From the NCBI RefSeq assembly GCF_016862435.1, contig NZ_BOMY01000033.1:124001-188000 (forward strand): a stretch of DNA of 64,000 nt. Reading direction: 5' to 3'. The position numbers and the translations under genes are program-made. The notes under the pieces are model-generated. The model made no database searches, was not told where the DNA came from, and was given only the letters and a program-made list of their open reading frames with translations. The stretch is from Paractinoplanes tereljensis (GTDB taxonomy: Bacteria; Actinomycetota; Actinomycetes; Mycobacteriales; Micromonosporaceae). Shown here piece by piece: positions 1 to 8,302 of this stretch; the stretch's first letter is position 1; the number at the start of each line of letters is the position of its first letter.

Positions 1-1290
1 AGTGTCATCGTCTGGGACACCACCGACCCGGCCCGGCCGGCCATGGTGACCGAGTTCGGTCACCGGGCGGCGGCGCTGTCGGTGGCCTGGAACCCGGGCG
101 CGGCCGACCTGCTCGCGACCGGTTCGGCCGACGGCACGGCGGCCGTGTGGCGGGTCGTCGACGACCGGCCGCCGTCGCAGATGAAGGTTCTCGGCGGACA
201 CCCGGGCGCGGTCACCTCGGTGGCCTGGATGCCGGACGGGCAGCACCTGATCTGCCAGATCGCCGAGAACCGGGCCGCGGTGTGGAACGCGTTCGGCGAG
301 ACCTACCTGGGCGAGCTGACCGATTGCGTACGGCTGGCGGTCAGCATCGACGGCCTGGTCGCCACCGTCGGTGCGGACGGCCTGGTCGCGGTCCGTGATC
401 TCTGGCGTGACCCGGGCCGCATCACCTACCTGCCGGCCGCCGCCGTCGAGGACTGCGCCTGGTCCCCGGACGGTGGCACGCTCGCGCTGGCCGGGGCCGA
501 CGGCTCGCTGGAGCTGCTGAATGCCGACCTGCTGCCGATCCGCTCGGTCCGGCTCGGCGACGCACCGCTGCGCGGCATCACCTGGTCGACCGACGGCGGC
601 ACCATCGTGGCCGGCACCTACGACCCCGGGCTGGTCGCGCTGGACGTCGCCGGGCGTCCACAGTGGCGCAACACCGACGTACGCCTATGGCCTCGATCTT
701 TGGCCGCCGCCGGCGGCACCGTGGCCGCCGCGACCTTCGGCGGCCGTCCCCAGTTCTTCGTGCAGTCCACCGGTCAGCCGCTCGGCGGCGGGGGCGGGCA
801 GGCCCCGGCCGAGCCGACCGCACCCTTCCGCGGCGGCGTGGTCGCCGCCACCGGCCGGATCGTGACCGCCGGCCCGGCGGGCGAACGTCATCCGCTGTGG
901 GAACACGACACCAGGGTGGCCGCGGTGGCGGCGGTCGGCGACCGGGTGATCGTGTCGGCCGCCTACCGCGCGGTCCGGGTCATGCTGGTGGCCGACCACG
1001 ACCTGGTCATCGAGCGCGGCATCACCCTGCACGCCCCCGAGCCGGTCAAGGCGGTCGCCGTGCTCGGCTCGCCGGAGGCTCCGGTCGTGGTGGCCGCCTC
1101 GCACGACTTCCGGCTGTTCTCCTGGACCCTCGACTGGACCGGGATGCCGGCCGGGCCCCGGCTGATCGGCGAGTTCGGGTACGGCATCGCCGCCCTCACC
1201 CGCCTCGACGACCACCGGCTGACCGCCACCGATCACCACGGCGAGATGGTCATCCTCGCTCTCGGCCCGGACGGTGCCCTCTCGGCCTGA
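1..1290 (+). CDS. WD40-repeat protein, 3' part
   Basis: The reading frame is open from base 1, and a WD40 blade end (VIVWDTTDPARP) lies before the first internal ATG at 43, so the gene starts upstream of the window. The 429 visible codons hold several degenerate WD40 repeats: ATGSADGTAAVW near residues 38-50, a second blade ending AAVW near 91, and others ending in RD or LLN. WD40 propellers are protein-interaction scaffolds; in actinomycetes they are often the C-terminal half of NACHT, TIR, caspase or kinase multidomain proteins, but that N-terminal part is not visible here. The stop at 1290 is 6 bases from the convergent SDR stop. No catalytic residues are seen, so the function stays open. 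Confidence 0.8.
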   Translation, partial: SVIVWDTTDPARPAMVTEFGHRAAALSVAWNPGAADLLATGSADGTAAVWRVVDDRPPSQMKVLGGHPGAVTSVAWMPDGQHLICQIAENRAAVWNAFGETYLGELTDCVRLAVSIDGLVATVGADGLVAVRDLWRDPGRITYLPAAAVEDCAWSPDGGTLALAGADGSLELLNADLLPIRSVRLGDAPLRGITWSTDGGTIVAGTYDPGLVALDVAGRPQWRNTDVRLWPRSLAAAGGTVAAATFGGRPQFFVQSTGQPLGGGGGQAPAEPTAPFRGGVVAATGRIVTAGPAGERHPLWEHDTRVAAVAAVGDRVIVSAAYRAVRVMLVADHDLVIERGITLHAPEPVKAVAVLGSPEAPVVVAASHDFRLFSWTLDWTGMPAGPRLIGEFGYGIAALTRLDDHRLTATDHHGEMVILALGPDGALSA

Positions 1291-1296
1291 CCTTGT

Positions 1297-2022
1297 TCAC
1301 CAGGGAATCTGACCGTCGTCGTCGAAGAAAGCGCCGGTCGGGCCGTCGTCCGGCAGGGTGGCCAGATGGATCGCGATCGCCGCGCCCTGCTCCGGGGTGC
1401 GGTGGCCGCGGTAGCCGTTGAGGTCGGTCGCGGTGAAGCCCGGGCAGCCCAGGTTGATCAGGATGTTGGTGTCCTTGAGCTCCTTGGCGTACTGCACCGT
1501 CACGGCGTTGAGGAACGCCTTCGACGGGGAGTAGGCCGCCGAGATCGGCCCGACGTCACCGGTGCCGGCGGTCTGCCGGGTCAGCGAGCCCACCGTGCTG
1601 GACATGTTCACGATCCGCGGCGACGCCGACCGGCGCAGCAGCGGGAGCATCGCGTTGGTCACCCGGATCACCCCGATCACGTTGGTCTCCACCACGGCCC
1701 GCATGGTGTCCGCGCCGACCTCGGTGGGAGCCTGCGGCATGCCCCCGGTGATGCCGGCGTTGTTGACCAGCACGTCGAGCCGGCCGGCCCGCTCCTCGAT
1801 CAGCCGGGCGGCCTCGGTCGCGCTGGCGTCGTCGGTCACGTCCAGCGGCACCCCGAACGCGTCGGCGCCGCCCGCCCGCAGCTTGGCCACCGCGGACTCC
1901 CGGCGCTGCTCGTCGCGGGCGCCGACCCCGACCTGCCAGCCGAGCCGGCCGAGCCCGGCCGCGATCTCGTACCCGATGCCCTTGTTCGCGCCGGTGATCA
2001 GCACGATCTTCTGTTCGCTCAT
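1297..2022 (-). CDS. SDR family oxidoreductase
   Basis: A classical short-chain dehydrogenase/reductase of 241 residues. The nucleotide-binding motif TGANKGIG is at residues 10-17, NNAG follows around residue 88, and the YSPSK catalytic Tyr-Lys pair lies in the second half. It should reduce or oxidise a carbonyl/alcohol with NAD(P)H in the cytosol; the substrate cannot be told. The ATG at 2022 is preceded by GAAGGA at good spacing, and frame extension upstream of it is a shadow of the LysR gene. It is divergent from the LysR-type regulator across a 105-base gap holding a perfect operator-like inverted repeat, which makes it the likely LysR target. Confidence 0.88.
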   Translation of the reverse strand: MSEQKIVLITGANKGIGYEIAAGLGRLGWQVGVGARDEQRRESAVAKLRAGGADAFGVPLDVTDDASATEAARLIEERAGRLDVLVNNAGITGGMPQAPTEVGADTMRAVVETNVIGVIRVTNAMLPLLRRSASPRIVNMSSTVGSLTRQTAGTGDVGPISAAYSPSKAFLNAVTVQYAKELKDTNILINLGCPGFTATDLNGYRGHRTPEQGAAIAIHLATLPDDGPTGAFFDDDGQIPW

Positions 2023-2077
2023 GATGTCGATCCTTCGCGCGACCGGCCCGGCGCTCCAACACCGTTTGGGTGCCCGT

Positions 2078-2096
2078 CGATACCGCACCGGTATCG
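2078..2096. promoter_or_regulatory. Probable LysR-type operator between SDR and lysR
   Basis: The 19 bases CGATACCG-CAC-CGGTATCG form a perfect 8-bp inverted repeat with a 3-base spacer. The inner ATAC-N7-GTAT contains the T-N11-A arrangement typical of LysR regulator boxes. It lies about 31 bases before the lysR ATG and 55 before the SDR ATG, the usual place for autoregulation and divergent activation. Confidence 0.7.
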
Positions 2097-2127
2097 GCTT
2101 TCTCGCTGACGGAGTAGCTTGGCGGGC

Positions 2128-2967
2128 ATGGAGACGCGGGAGTTGCGGTACTTCGTCGCCGTCGCGGAGGAGCTGCACTTCGGGCGGGCCGCCAGCCGGC
2201 TCGGGATCGCGCAGCCGCCATTGTCGCGAGCGATCCAGCAGATCGAACGGCATCTCGGCGCGGTGTTGCTGGAACGCACCAGCCGCAGCGTCAGCCTGAC
2301 CGAGGCCGGCGCGGTGCTGCTGCGCGAGGCCCGGGCCGCGCTGGACGCGGTGGAGGCGGCCGAGCGCCGCACCCGCCGGGCCGCGACCGGCCGCCCCGGC
2401 CTGGTGCTGGTGGCCAAGGCAGGCGCGTCGGCCGAGCTTCTGGCCAAACTGCTTGACGCGTACGCCGCGGAGCCCGGCGCGGTAGCGGTCGACGTCCAGT
2501 TGTGCGCCATCGCCGAGCAGGAACGCCACCTGCGCGACGGCCGCGCCGACGTGGCCCTGCTGCACCGCCCGTTCGACTCGACGGTCGGCCTGGACACCGA
2601 GGAACTGTTGACCGAGGGCCAGGTGGCGGTGCTGCCGGCCGGCCACCCGCTGACCACCCGCAAGTCGCTGACCATGGCCGAGGTCGCCGAGATGCCCGGC
2701 CTGCCGCTGCCCCGCTGGCCCTGCCCCGACGGCAGCTATCCGTCCGGCCCCGGCCCCGAGGTCCGCGACCACGCCCAGCTGCTCCAGCTGATCGCCCTGG
2801 GCCGAGCCGCCGCCGTCCTCCCCGAGTCGGCCTGGTCCCAGCTGCGCGGCGACCTGGCCATGGTCCCGGTCCCGGACGCCCCCCGGGTCACCACGGTGAT
2901 CGCCTGGCCCCCGCACAGCCGCTCCCGCGCGGTAGCCGGCCTGGTCCACGCCGCCAGCCGGCTCTAG
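2128..2967 (+). CDS. LysR-family transcriptional regulator
   Basis: A 279-residue LysR regulator. The N-terminal winged helix-turn-helix runs from RELRYFVAVAEELHFGRAA through LSRAIQQIERHLG to LTEAG near residue 65. A periplasmic-binding-protein-like effector domain follows from about residue 90. The ATG at 2128 is preferred over a TTG at 2119 because METRELRYF is the usual family start. The gene is divergent from the SDR gene with an inverted repeat between them, so it probably senses the SDR substrate or product. It ends 1 base before the convergent TetR gene. The effector is unknown. Confidence 0.88.
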   Translation: METRELRYFVAVAEELHFGRAASRLGIAQPPLSRAIQQIERHLGAVLLERTSRSVSLTEAGAVLLREARAALDAVEAAERRTRRAATGRPGLVLVAKAGASAELLAKLLDAYAAEPGAVAVDVQLCAIAEQERHLRDGRADVALLHRPFDSTVGLDTEELLTEGQVAVLPAGHPLTTRKSLTMAEVAEMPGLPLPRWPCPDGSYPSGPGPEVRDHAQLLQLIALGRAAAVLPESAWSQLRGDLAMVPVPDAPRVTTVIAWPPHSRSRAVAGLVHAASRL

Positions 2968-2968
2968 C

Positions 2969-3562
2969 TCACGGCTGCAGGAGGCGGACGAAGACCTCGG
3001 CGAGGGCGGTGGCCGTGCCGGCCGGGGTGTCGCGGGGGAGCATGATGTGGCTTACCGTCAGGCGGATCACCGCGTCGATGGCCAGGGCCACCTCGTCGGG
3101 GGAGGTGTCCGGCAGGAACGCCGCGGCCCACTCGCGCAGGACGCCGCCGGCCTCGGTCAGGACTATCTCCGAGCGGGTGGTCAGGTAGGGCAGCAGCTCG
3201 TCGGCGCCGCCCCGGGTGCTGGTCAGGACGGCGCGCACCAGCGGGTTGCGGGACGCTTCCTCCAGGGTCATCACGATCGCGGCGTAACCGGCCGATCGGA
3301 TGTCGCCGCCCTGGGCGAACAGCTCGGTGCGGATCCGCTGGGCGAAGTGCCGCACCTCGCTGACCGCCAGGGCCTCGGCCAGGCCGGCCCGGCCGTCGAA
3401 CTCGTTGTAGACCGTCTGGCGGCTCACGCCCACCGCGGTGGCCACGTCGACCATGCGCACGCTCTCCCAGCCGTGCTCGACCGTCAGGTCACGCGCTGCC
3501 CTGATCAACGCCTGCCGGAGGCGGGCGCGATTGGACTCGCGGTAGGAGGACGTCGTTTCCAT
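2969..3562 (-). CDS. TetR-family transcriptional regulator
   Basis: A 197-residue TetR/AcrR-type repressor. The N-terminal helix-turn-helix spans roughly residues 15-60 (LIRAARDLTVEHG, then VDVATAVGVSRQTVYNEFDG). The helical C-terminal part is the ligand pocket and dimer surface and is not conserved enough to name a ligand. It lies 12 bases behind the second ABC permease on the same strand, so it is probably the last cistron of the exporter operon 6497-2969 and represses it. The start ATG at 3562 gives the usual short N-terminal arm. Confidence 0.85.
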   Translation of the reverse strand: METTSSYRESNRARLRQALIRAARDLTVEHGWESVRMVDVATAVGVSRQTVYNEFDGRAGLAEALAVSEVRHFAQRIRTELFAQGGDIRSAGYAAIVMTLEEASRNPLVRAVLTSTRGGADELLPYLTTRSEIVLTEAGGVLREWAAAFLPDTSPDEVALAIDAVIRLTVSHIMLPRDTPAGTATALAEVFVRLLQP

Positions 3563-3574
3563 GAGCCTGAAAGG

Positions 3575-4294
3575 TTACACATCTCGTGCACAGATTACGG
3601 CCGCGCCGATCCCGAAAGTGACGAAAGCCCAGGTGGCGGCCACCCCTAGGCCGGGCCAAGGCTGGACCGGCAGCGATGCGAGGTCCACCGTGGACAGCAC
3701 GGTCAGGCCGGCCGTGCTGGGCATGGATCGGAAGATGGCCCGCTGCCAGTCCGGGTTGTGGAAGAAGTCGATGATGACCGGGGCCAGGTAGAGCAGGCCG
3801 AGGATGGTGCCGGTGGCGGCCACCGGGCTGCGCAGGACGGCGGCGACGCCCAGGCCGAGCAGGGCGATCGCCAGCAGGTAGAGGACCGCACCGCCGGCCG
3901 CGCGCAGCAGCGGGCCGGACGACAGGGCCGGGTAGTCGCCGATCAGCGCGCGACCGGCCAGCACCGACGCGCCGACCGACAGCAGCGCGGCGCCGAGCAC
4001 GCCGGTCAGCAGCAGCGCGGTCTTGGCGGCGAGCACGGTCAGGCGGCGGGGGAGCGCGGTGAAGGTGGCCAGGGCCAGGCCGGTGCCGAACTCGCCGGCC
4101 AGCAACTGCACCGCCCACGCCGCCACCACCGCCTGCCCGAGCTGCACCCCGAGCAGGCTCACCTGCACCGGATCCTCCCCGCCGAATACCGACGCGGTCA
4201 CCGACAACCCCACCGTCAGCAGCACGATCAGCGCCGGGTAGTAGATCGGGACGGTGATCAGCTTGGTCCACTCGGCGTGCAGGGCGGCCCTCAC
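3575..4294 (-). CDS. ABC-2-type transporter permease
   Basis: A 239-residue membrane protein of the ABC-2 exporter permease class. The short cytoplasmic start (ALHAEWTKL) is shared with the neighbouring permease and is typical of this class. About six hydrophobic segments follow, from PALIVLLTVGLSVTASVF to the C-terminal AATWAFVTFGIGAAVICA. The GTG start at 4294 overlaps the stop of the upstream permease as GTGA, which fixes the start. With that permease and the ATPase it should form a heterodimeric exporter. The substrate is unknown; drug or lipid-type export is usual for the family. Confidence 0.8.
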   Translation of the reverse strand: MRAALHAEWTKLITVPIYYPALIVLLTVGLSVTASVFGGEDPVQVSLLGVQLGQAVVAAWAVQLLAGEFGTGLALATFTALPRRLTVLAAKTALLLTGVLGAALLSVGASVLAGRALIGDYPALSSGPLLRAAGGAVLYLLAIALLGLGVAAVLRSPVAATGTILGLLYLAPVIIDFFHNPDWQRAIFRSMPSTAGLTVLSTVDLASLPVQPWPGLGVAATWAFVTFGIGAAVICARDV

Positions 4295-5781
4295 GCGTCG
4301 GCTCGCCGGGTGCGGATGACGGCGAAGGCCAGGATGGCGGCCGCCCAGGCGGCCAGGACCAGCAGGCCGGCCCAGGGCGGCAGCGGGAAGTAGCCGTCGG
4401 TGGGTGTGTAGGGCTTGCCGACCTGCGGATAGGCCGGCAGGGCCTGCTGCACCGCGAACGCGGCGGCCGGGGTCACCCGCATCAGCCACTGGGCGGCCGT
4501 AGTGGGCAGCACCGACGTCGTCGCGAGCAGGTAGGGGACGATCACCGCGAGGATGGCCAGGGCCACCGCGGGGACGCCGCGGCGGAGGACGGCGCCGATC
4601 GCGTACGCGAGGACGGCCGTCAGCGCGAGCAGCACCGCACTGCCCACGATGATCCGCAGCAGCGTCCCGGTCGGCACCGGCAGCAGGAAGTTGCCGCGGG
4701 CCCGCAACACATGGCCGGCCAGTGGCAGGGTCACCGCCGTCGCGACCAGGCCGGCGACGAAGACCGCGGCGCCGATCACCGCGGCCTTGGCGGTCAGCAC
4801 GCGGCCGCGGTGGGGCATGGCCGCCAGGGTGGTACGGATGAGTCCGCGCCGGTATTCGGCGGTGATGAACAGAACCGCGACCACGATGACGATCAGCAGT
4901 GCGGCGATCAACCCGGCCAGCGTGAAGGTGATGGTCGGGCCGCCCTCCTGACCGGCCGGCGCGATGTCACCGGTGCCGGTGACGGTCAGCCGGCCGTCCG
5001 CGGTGGTGAAGCCCTCGGCCTGGTGGAACTGCTCCCAGTCGGTCTGCATGGCCGGTTCGTCGCCGACGTTGTCGTACGTCCACGAGCCGGTCGCGGAGAC
5101 CTGGTCGAACACGGCGGTGGCCTGGGTGAACCGGGCCTGCACGATGCTGCCGCCGTGCGCGCCGGCCTTGGCCGTCACGTTGCTGGGCGACGCCACGAAC
5201 AGCCCGATCTGGACGGTCTGCGGCAGCCCGGGCAGGCGTACGGACTGAATTTCGGTCCAATCGACGGCGTCGGCAGACGCGTACCCCCGGATTGTTTCTC
5301 CGGAGCGTGACAGGCGCAGCCAGCGTGCCGCCGCCGGGCCGGAGTGGTCCTCGGTGAAGTTGTGCTGCATGCGGGTGCCGTGCGCGCCGGTGACCAGCAC
5401 CGAGGCGTAGGCCGAGCCGGGTTTTGTGCCGTCCTTGACGATCAGGCCGGCCTTGGCCCAGGGGACCAGGCCCTCGACGATCTGGTCGTGGTCGGGCGGG
5501 GGATAGGTGATGATGCCGGTGAAGTCGGCGACGTGCGCGGTGATCGTGCCGTCGCCGGTCAGCGGCTGGTGGACGAAGGAGAAGTGGTCGTTGACGGCCT
5601 GGCCGCTGGGGCCGGTCGGCGGGTGCGGGCAGTCGGCGCCCTCCTGCTCGCCGCAGGAGGTGGTCACGCCGAAGGCGGCCAGCACGCCGAGGCCGAGGAT
5701 GACCGCGGCCGCTCCGATCAGGCCGGCCAGCCAGCCGGTGGCGCTGCGCAGTTTGGTCCATTCGGCGCGGAGCATGGTCAT
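4291..5781 (-). CDS. ABC transporter permease with a large inserted extracytoplasmic domain
   Basis: A 496-residue permease. It starts at the ATG at 5781, which overlaps the ATPase stop as ATGA. TM1 is at about residues 18-40. The next roughly 240 residues (42-283) are not membrane: a pair of cysteines at 43 and 51, then a beta-rich domain (about 66-228) with motifs such as WAKAGLIVKDG and GETIRGYASADAVDWTEI, resembling DUF1349/concanavalin-like jelly rolls. The remaining five or so TM segments run from TFTLAGLIAALLIVIVV to the C-terminus. Ordinary ABC-2 permeases have no such insert. It would sit outside the cell and may recognise the exported compound or cell envelope. Function is inferred from fold resemblance only. 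Confidence 0.8.
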   Translation of the reverse strand: MTMLRAEWTKLRSATGWLAGLIGAAAVILGLGVLAAFGVTTSCGEQEGADCPHPPTGPSGQAVNDHFSFVHQPLTGDGTITAHVADFTGIITYPPPDHDQIVEGLVPWAKAGLIVKDGTKPGSAYASVLVTGAHGTRMQHNFTEDHSGPAAARWLRLSRSGETIRGYASADAVDWTEIQSVRLPGLPQTVQIGLFVASPSNVTAKAGAHGGSIVQARFTQATAVFDQVSATGSWTYDNVGDEPAMQTDWEQFHQAEGFTTADGRLTVTGTGDIAPAGQEGGPTITFTLAGLIAALLIVIVVAVLFITAEYRRGLIRTTLAAMPHRGRVLTAKAAVIGAAVFVAGLVATAVTLPLAGHVLRARGNFLLPVPTGTLLRIIVGSAVLLALTAVLAYAIGAVLRRGVPAVALAILAVIVPYLLATTSVLPTTAAQWLMRVTPAAAFAVQQALPAYPQVGKPYTPTDGYFPLPPWAGLLVLAAWAAAILAFAVIRTRRADA

Positions 5782-6497
5782 CGCAGGGCTCCTTCGCCGC
5801 GGGTGAGTTCCAGATAGGCGGCTTCCAGGGAGCCGAACTCGGCGGTCAGCGAATCCTTGGTCGCGGCTCGCAGCACCCGGCCCCGGCCGACGAACACCAC
5901 GTGCCCGGCGATGTCCTGCAACTCGGCCATCAGGTGGCTGGAGACCAGGACAGTACGTCCCTCGGCGGCCAGATCGCGCAGCAGCGACCGCATCCAGACG
6001 ATGCCCTCCGGGTCCAGGCCGTTGAACGGCTCGTCCAGCATCAGCGCGGGTGGGTCGCCGAGCATCGCCGCCGAGATGCCGAGCCGCTGCCGCATGCCCA
6101 GCGAGTAACCACCCGCCCGGCGCCGGGCAACTGTCCGCATGCCGGTCATCTCCAGCACCCGGTCGACCCGGCCGGCGCCGAGCCCCTGCGAGTGGGCCAT
6201 CCACAGCAGGTGGTTGCGGCCGGACCGGCCCGGGTGCAGGGCGTTCGCGTCGATGAGTGCGCCCAGGTGGGTGAGCGGCCGGTCCAGATCCGGGTAACGA
6301 TGGCCGCCCACCAGAGCGGTCCCGCCGGTGGCCCGGTCGAGGCCCAGGATCACCCGCATCGTGGTCGACTTGCCGGCGCCGTTCGGGCCGACGAACCCGG
6401 TCACCGTCCCGGGCGGCGCGGTGAACGTCATCCCGTCCAGGGCGACGGTCGCCCCGAACCTCTTGTGCAATCCGCTGACTTCGATCGTTTCGGTCAT
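5778..6497 (-). CDS. ABC transporter ATP-binding protein
   Basis: A 239-residue ABC ATPase of the exporter class. The Walker A motif GPNGAGKST is near residue 38, the signature YSLGMRQRLG near 132, and Walker B with ALMLDEPFNGLDPEG near 152; the H-loop is VSSHLMAE. It should power the two permeases encoded directly downstream. All three genes overlap or nearly touch, and TetR follows, so they form one operon. The divergent histidine kinase starts 88 bases away, suggesting that the two-component system controls this exporter, as in antibiotic- or envelope-stress modules. Confidence 0.9.
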   Translation of the reverse strand: MTETIEVSGLHKRFGATVALDGMTFTAPPGTVTGFVGPNGAGKSTTMRVILGLDRATGGTALVGGHRYPDLDRPLTHLGALIDANALHPGRSGRNHLLWMAHSQGLGAGRVDRVLEMTGMRTVARRRAGGYSLGMRQRLGISAAMLGDPPALMLDEPFNGLDPEGIVWMRSLLRDLAAEGRTVLVSSHLMAELQDIAGHVVFVGRGRVLRAATKDSLTAEFGSLEAAYLELTRGEGALR

Positions 6498-6584
6498 GGC
6501 GACGAGTTCTACGGGGCCGGGGGTAACCGGGGCGCGACACCGGCCGTCATTCCGCTGTTAGGTGCGGGCGGGCATGCTGGGCGG

Positions 6585-7637
6585 ATGGGCGTCCGGTTGC
6601 GTTTCACCCTCCTGTACGGGGGACTGTTCCTACTGTCCGGGCTGGGCCTGCTCGCCATCGTCGCCGCGTTCAGCCTGAACAACACGGTCTCGGTGCCGGC
6701 CGGCCAGCAGGTCGCCGACGTCCAGCGGGCGGTCGCCGACGCCAACGCCGCGCACACCCGGCAGCTGTTCGCCGGGGTCGGCGTCGCACTTGTCGTGATG
6801 CTGCTGTTCGCGCTGGTGATGGGCCGGGCGGCGGCCGGCCGGGTGCTGCGGCCGCTGCGCCGGCTCACCTCGGCGACCCGCCGGATCACGGCCGACAGCC
6901 TGCACGAGCGGCTCGCCGTCACCGGGCCGGACGACGAGGTGAAGGCGCTCGCCGACACCATCGACGAACTCCTCGCCCGGCTGGAGGAGTCGTTCGCAGC
7001 GCAGCGCCGGTTCGTCGCCGACGCCTCGCACGAGCTACGCACCCCGCTCGCCACGATCCGGGCCACGATCGACGTCGCGGTGGCGAAACCGGACCCGGTC
7101 GCGCCGTCCACCGTGCAGCTCGCCGACCGGGTCCGCCGCTCGCTCGACGAGGCCGACACTCTCCTCGAAGGGCTTCTGGTGCTGGCCCGGGCGCAGCACG
7201 GCGCGCTGGACGACCGGACGTCGGTGTCGCTCACCGATCTTGTCGTGGACGCGTTGCCCTCTTCACTCCGGGTCGAAAGTGATCTTGGAAATGAGGTGCT
7301 GACCAGGGGAAACCCGGTACTGCTGGCCCGGCTGGTCGGCAACGTGCTCGACAACGCGGTACGGCACAACGTTCCCGGTGGATGGGTGCGGGTCGGCGTC
7401 CGGAGAGAAGGCGACCGGGCCCGGCTCACCGTCGAATCGAGCGGGCCGGTCCTCGACCCCGGCCAGGTCGGCCGCCTCGGGCGGCCGTTCCAGCGACTGG
7501 GCGCCGACCGCACCGGCGCCGGCACCGGACTGGGCCTGTCGATCGTCGCGGCGGTGGCCGCCGCGCACGGCGGCTCGGTCACCCTGGCCGCCCGCGAGCA
7601 GGGCGGGCTGCGCGTCGACGTGGAGCTGCCGGCGTGA
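6585..7637 (+). CDS. Sensor histidine kinase
   Basis: A 350-residue membrane sensor kinase. TM1 is at about residues 6-30, a short extracytoplasmic loop of about 30 residues follows, and TM2 is at about 62-80. A HAMP linker comes next, then the H-box FVADASHELRTPLA with phospho-acceptor His149, an N-box NVLDNAVRHN, and the glycine-rich GAGTGLGLSIV lid. The small loop suggests intramembrane or envelope sensing. The ATG at 6585 is chosen because the hydrophobic start follows at once; upstream extension shadows the ATPase gene. It is translationally coupled to the response regulator and divergent from the ABC exporter operon. Confidence 0.9.
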   Translation: MGVRLRFTLLYGGLFLLSGLGLLAIVAAFSLNNTVSVPAGQQVADVQRAVADANAAHTRQLFAGVGVALVVMLLFALVMGRAAAGRVLRPLRRLTSATRRITADSLHERLAVTGPDDEVKALADTIDELLARLEESFAAQRRFVADASHELRTPLATIRATIDVAVAKPDPVAPSTVQLADRVRRSLDEADTLLEGLLVLARAQHGALDDRTSVSLTDLVVDALPSSLRVESDLGNEVLTRGNPVLLARLVGNVLDNAVRHNVPGGWVRVGVRREGDRARLTVESSGPVLDPGQVGRLGRPFQRLGADRTGAGTGLGLSIVAAVAAAHGGSVTLAAREQGGLRVDVELPA

Positions 7638-8302
7638 GAATCCTGGTCGTCGAGGACGCCCGCGCCCTCGCCGCGGTGGTCGCCGAGGGATTGCGCGACC
7701 AGGGCATGGCGGTCGATGTGGCGTTCGACGGGCTGGCCGCCGCCGCGAAGATCGACGTCAACGCGTACGACGTGGTGGTCCTTGATCGTGATCTGCCCGG
7801 CCTGCACGGCGACACCATCTGCCAGATGATCACCGACCGGGACGGCGACCGGGCCATGGTCCTGATGCTGACCGCGGCCGGCTCGGCCGACGACCGGGTC
7901 CGCGGCCTCACCCTCGGCGCCGACGACTACCTTGCTAAACCGTTCCACTTCCCCGAGCTCGTGCTGCGGATCAAGGCCCTGGCCCGCCGCCGCCCGGCCG
8001 CCCGGGGCCGCACCCTGCGTGTCGCCGGCCTCGAACTCGACCCGATCACCCGCACCGCCACCCGGGCCGGCGTCGCCCTGCACCTGTCGGTCAAGGAGTT
8101 CGCCGTCCTGGAAGCCCTGATGCGGGCCGCCCCCGCGTTCCTGAGCAGCGAGGACCTCCTCGAGCAGGTGTGGGACGAGAACGCCGACCCGTTCACCAAC
8201 ACGGTCACCGTCACCGTCGGCCGGCTGCGCCGCAAACTCGGCGACCCGCCGGTCATCACCACCACGCCGGGAATCGGTTACCGCATCGCCCCGGCCGGCT
8301 GA
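7634..8302 (+). CDS. OmpR/PhoB-family response regulator
   Basis: A 222-residue regulator with a receiver domain and a winged-helix DNA-binding domain. The acidic pair is at ED 7-8, the phospho-acceptor is Asp51 (VVLDRDLPG), the conserved Thr is near 80, and Lys102 lies in YLAKPF. The C-terminal half (about 130-222) is an OmpR-type domain ending GIGYRIAPAG. The GTG start at 7634 overlaps the kinase stop as GTGA, so the two are translated together as partners. Its 3' end overlaps the convergent GGDEF gene by 25 bases. The likely target is the divergent ABC operon. Confidence 0.92.
   Translation: MRILVVEDARALAAVVAEGLRDQGMAVDVAFDGLAAAAKIDVNAYDVVVLDRDLPGLHGDTICQMITDRDGDRAMVLMLTAAGSADDRVRGLTLGADDYLAKPFHFPELVLRIKALARRRPAARGRTLRVAGLELDPITRTATRAGVALHLSVKEFAVLEALMRAAPAFLSSEDLLEQVWDENADPFTNTVTVTVGRLRRKLGDPPVITTTPGIGYRIAPAG

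Noticed and set aside
5901..6584. Extension of the histidine kinase frame to 5901
   Set aside because: This part is opposite the ABC ATPase gene and lacks protein character; the membrane segment starts right after the ATG at 6585.
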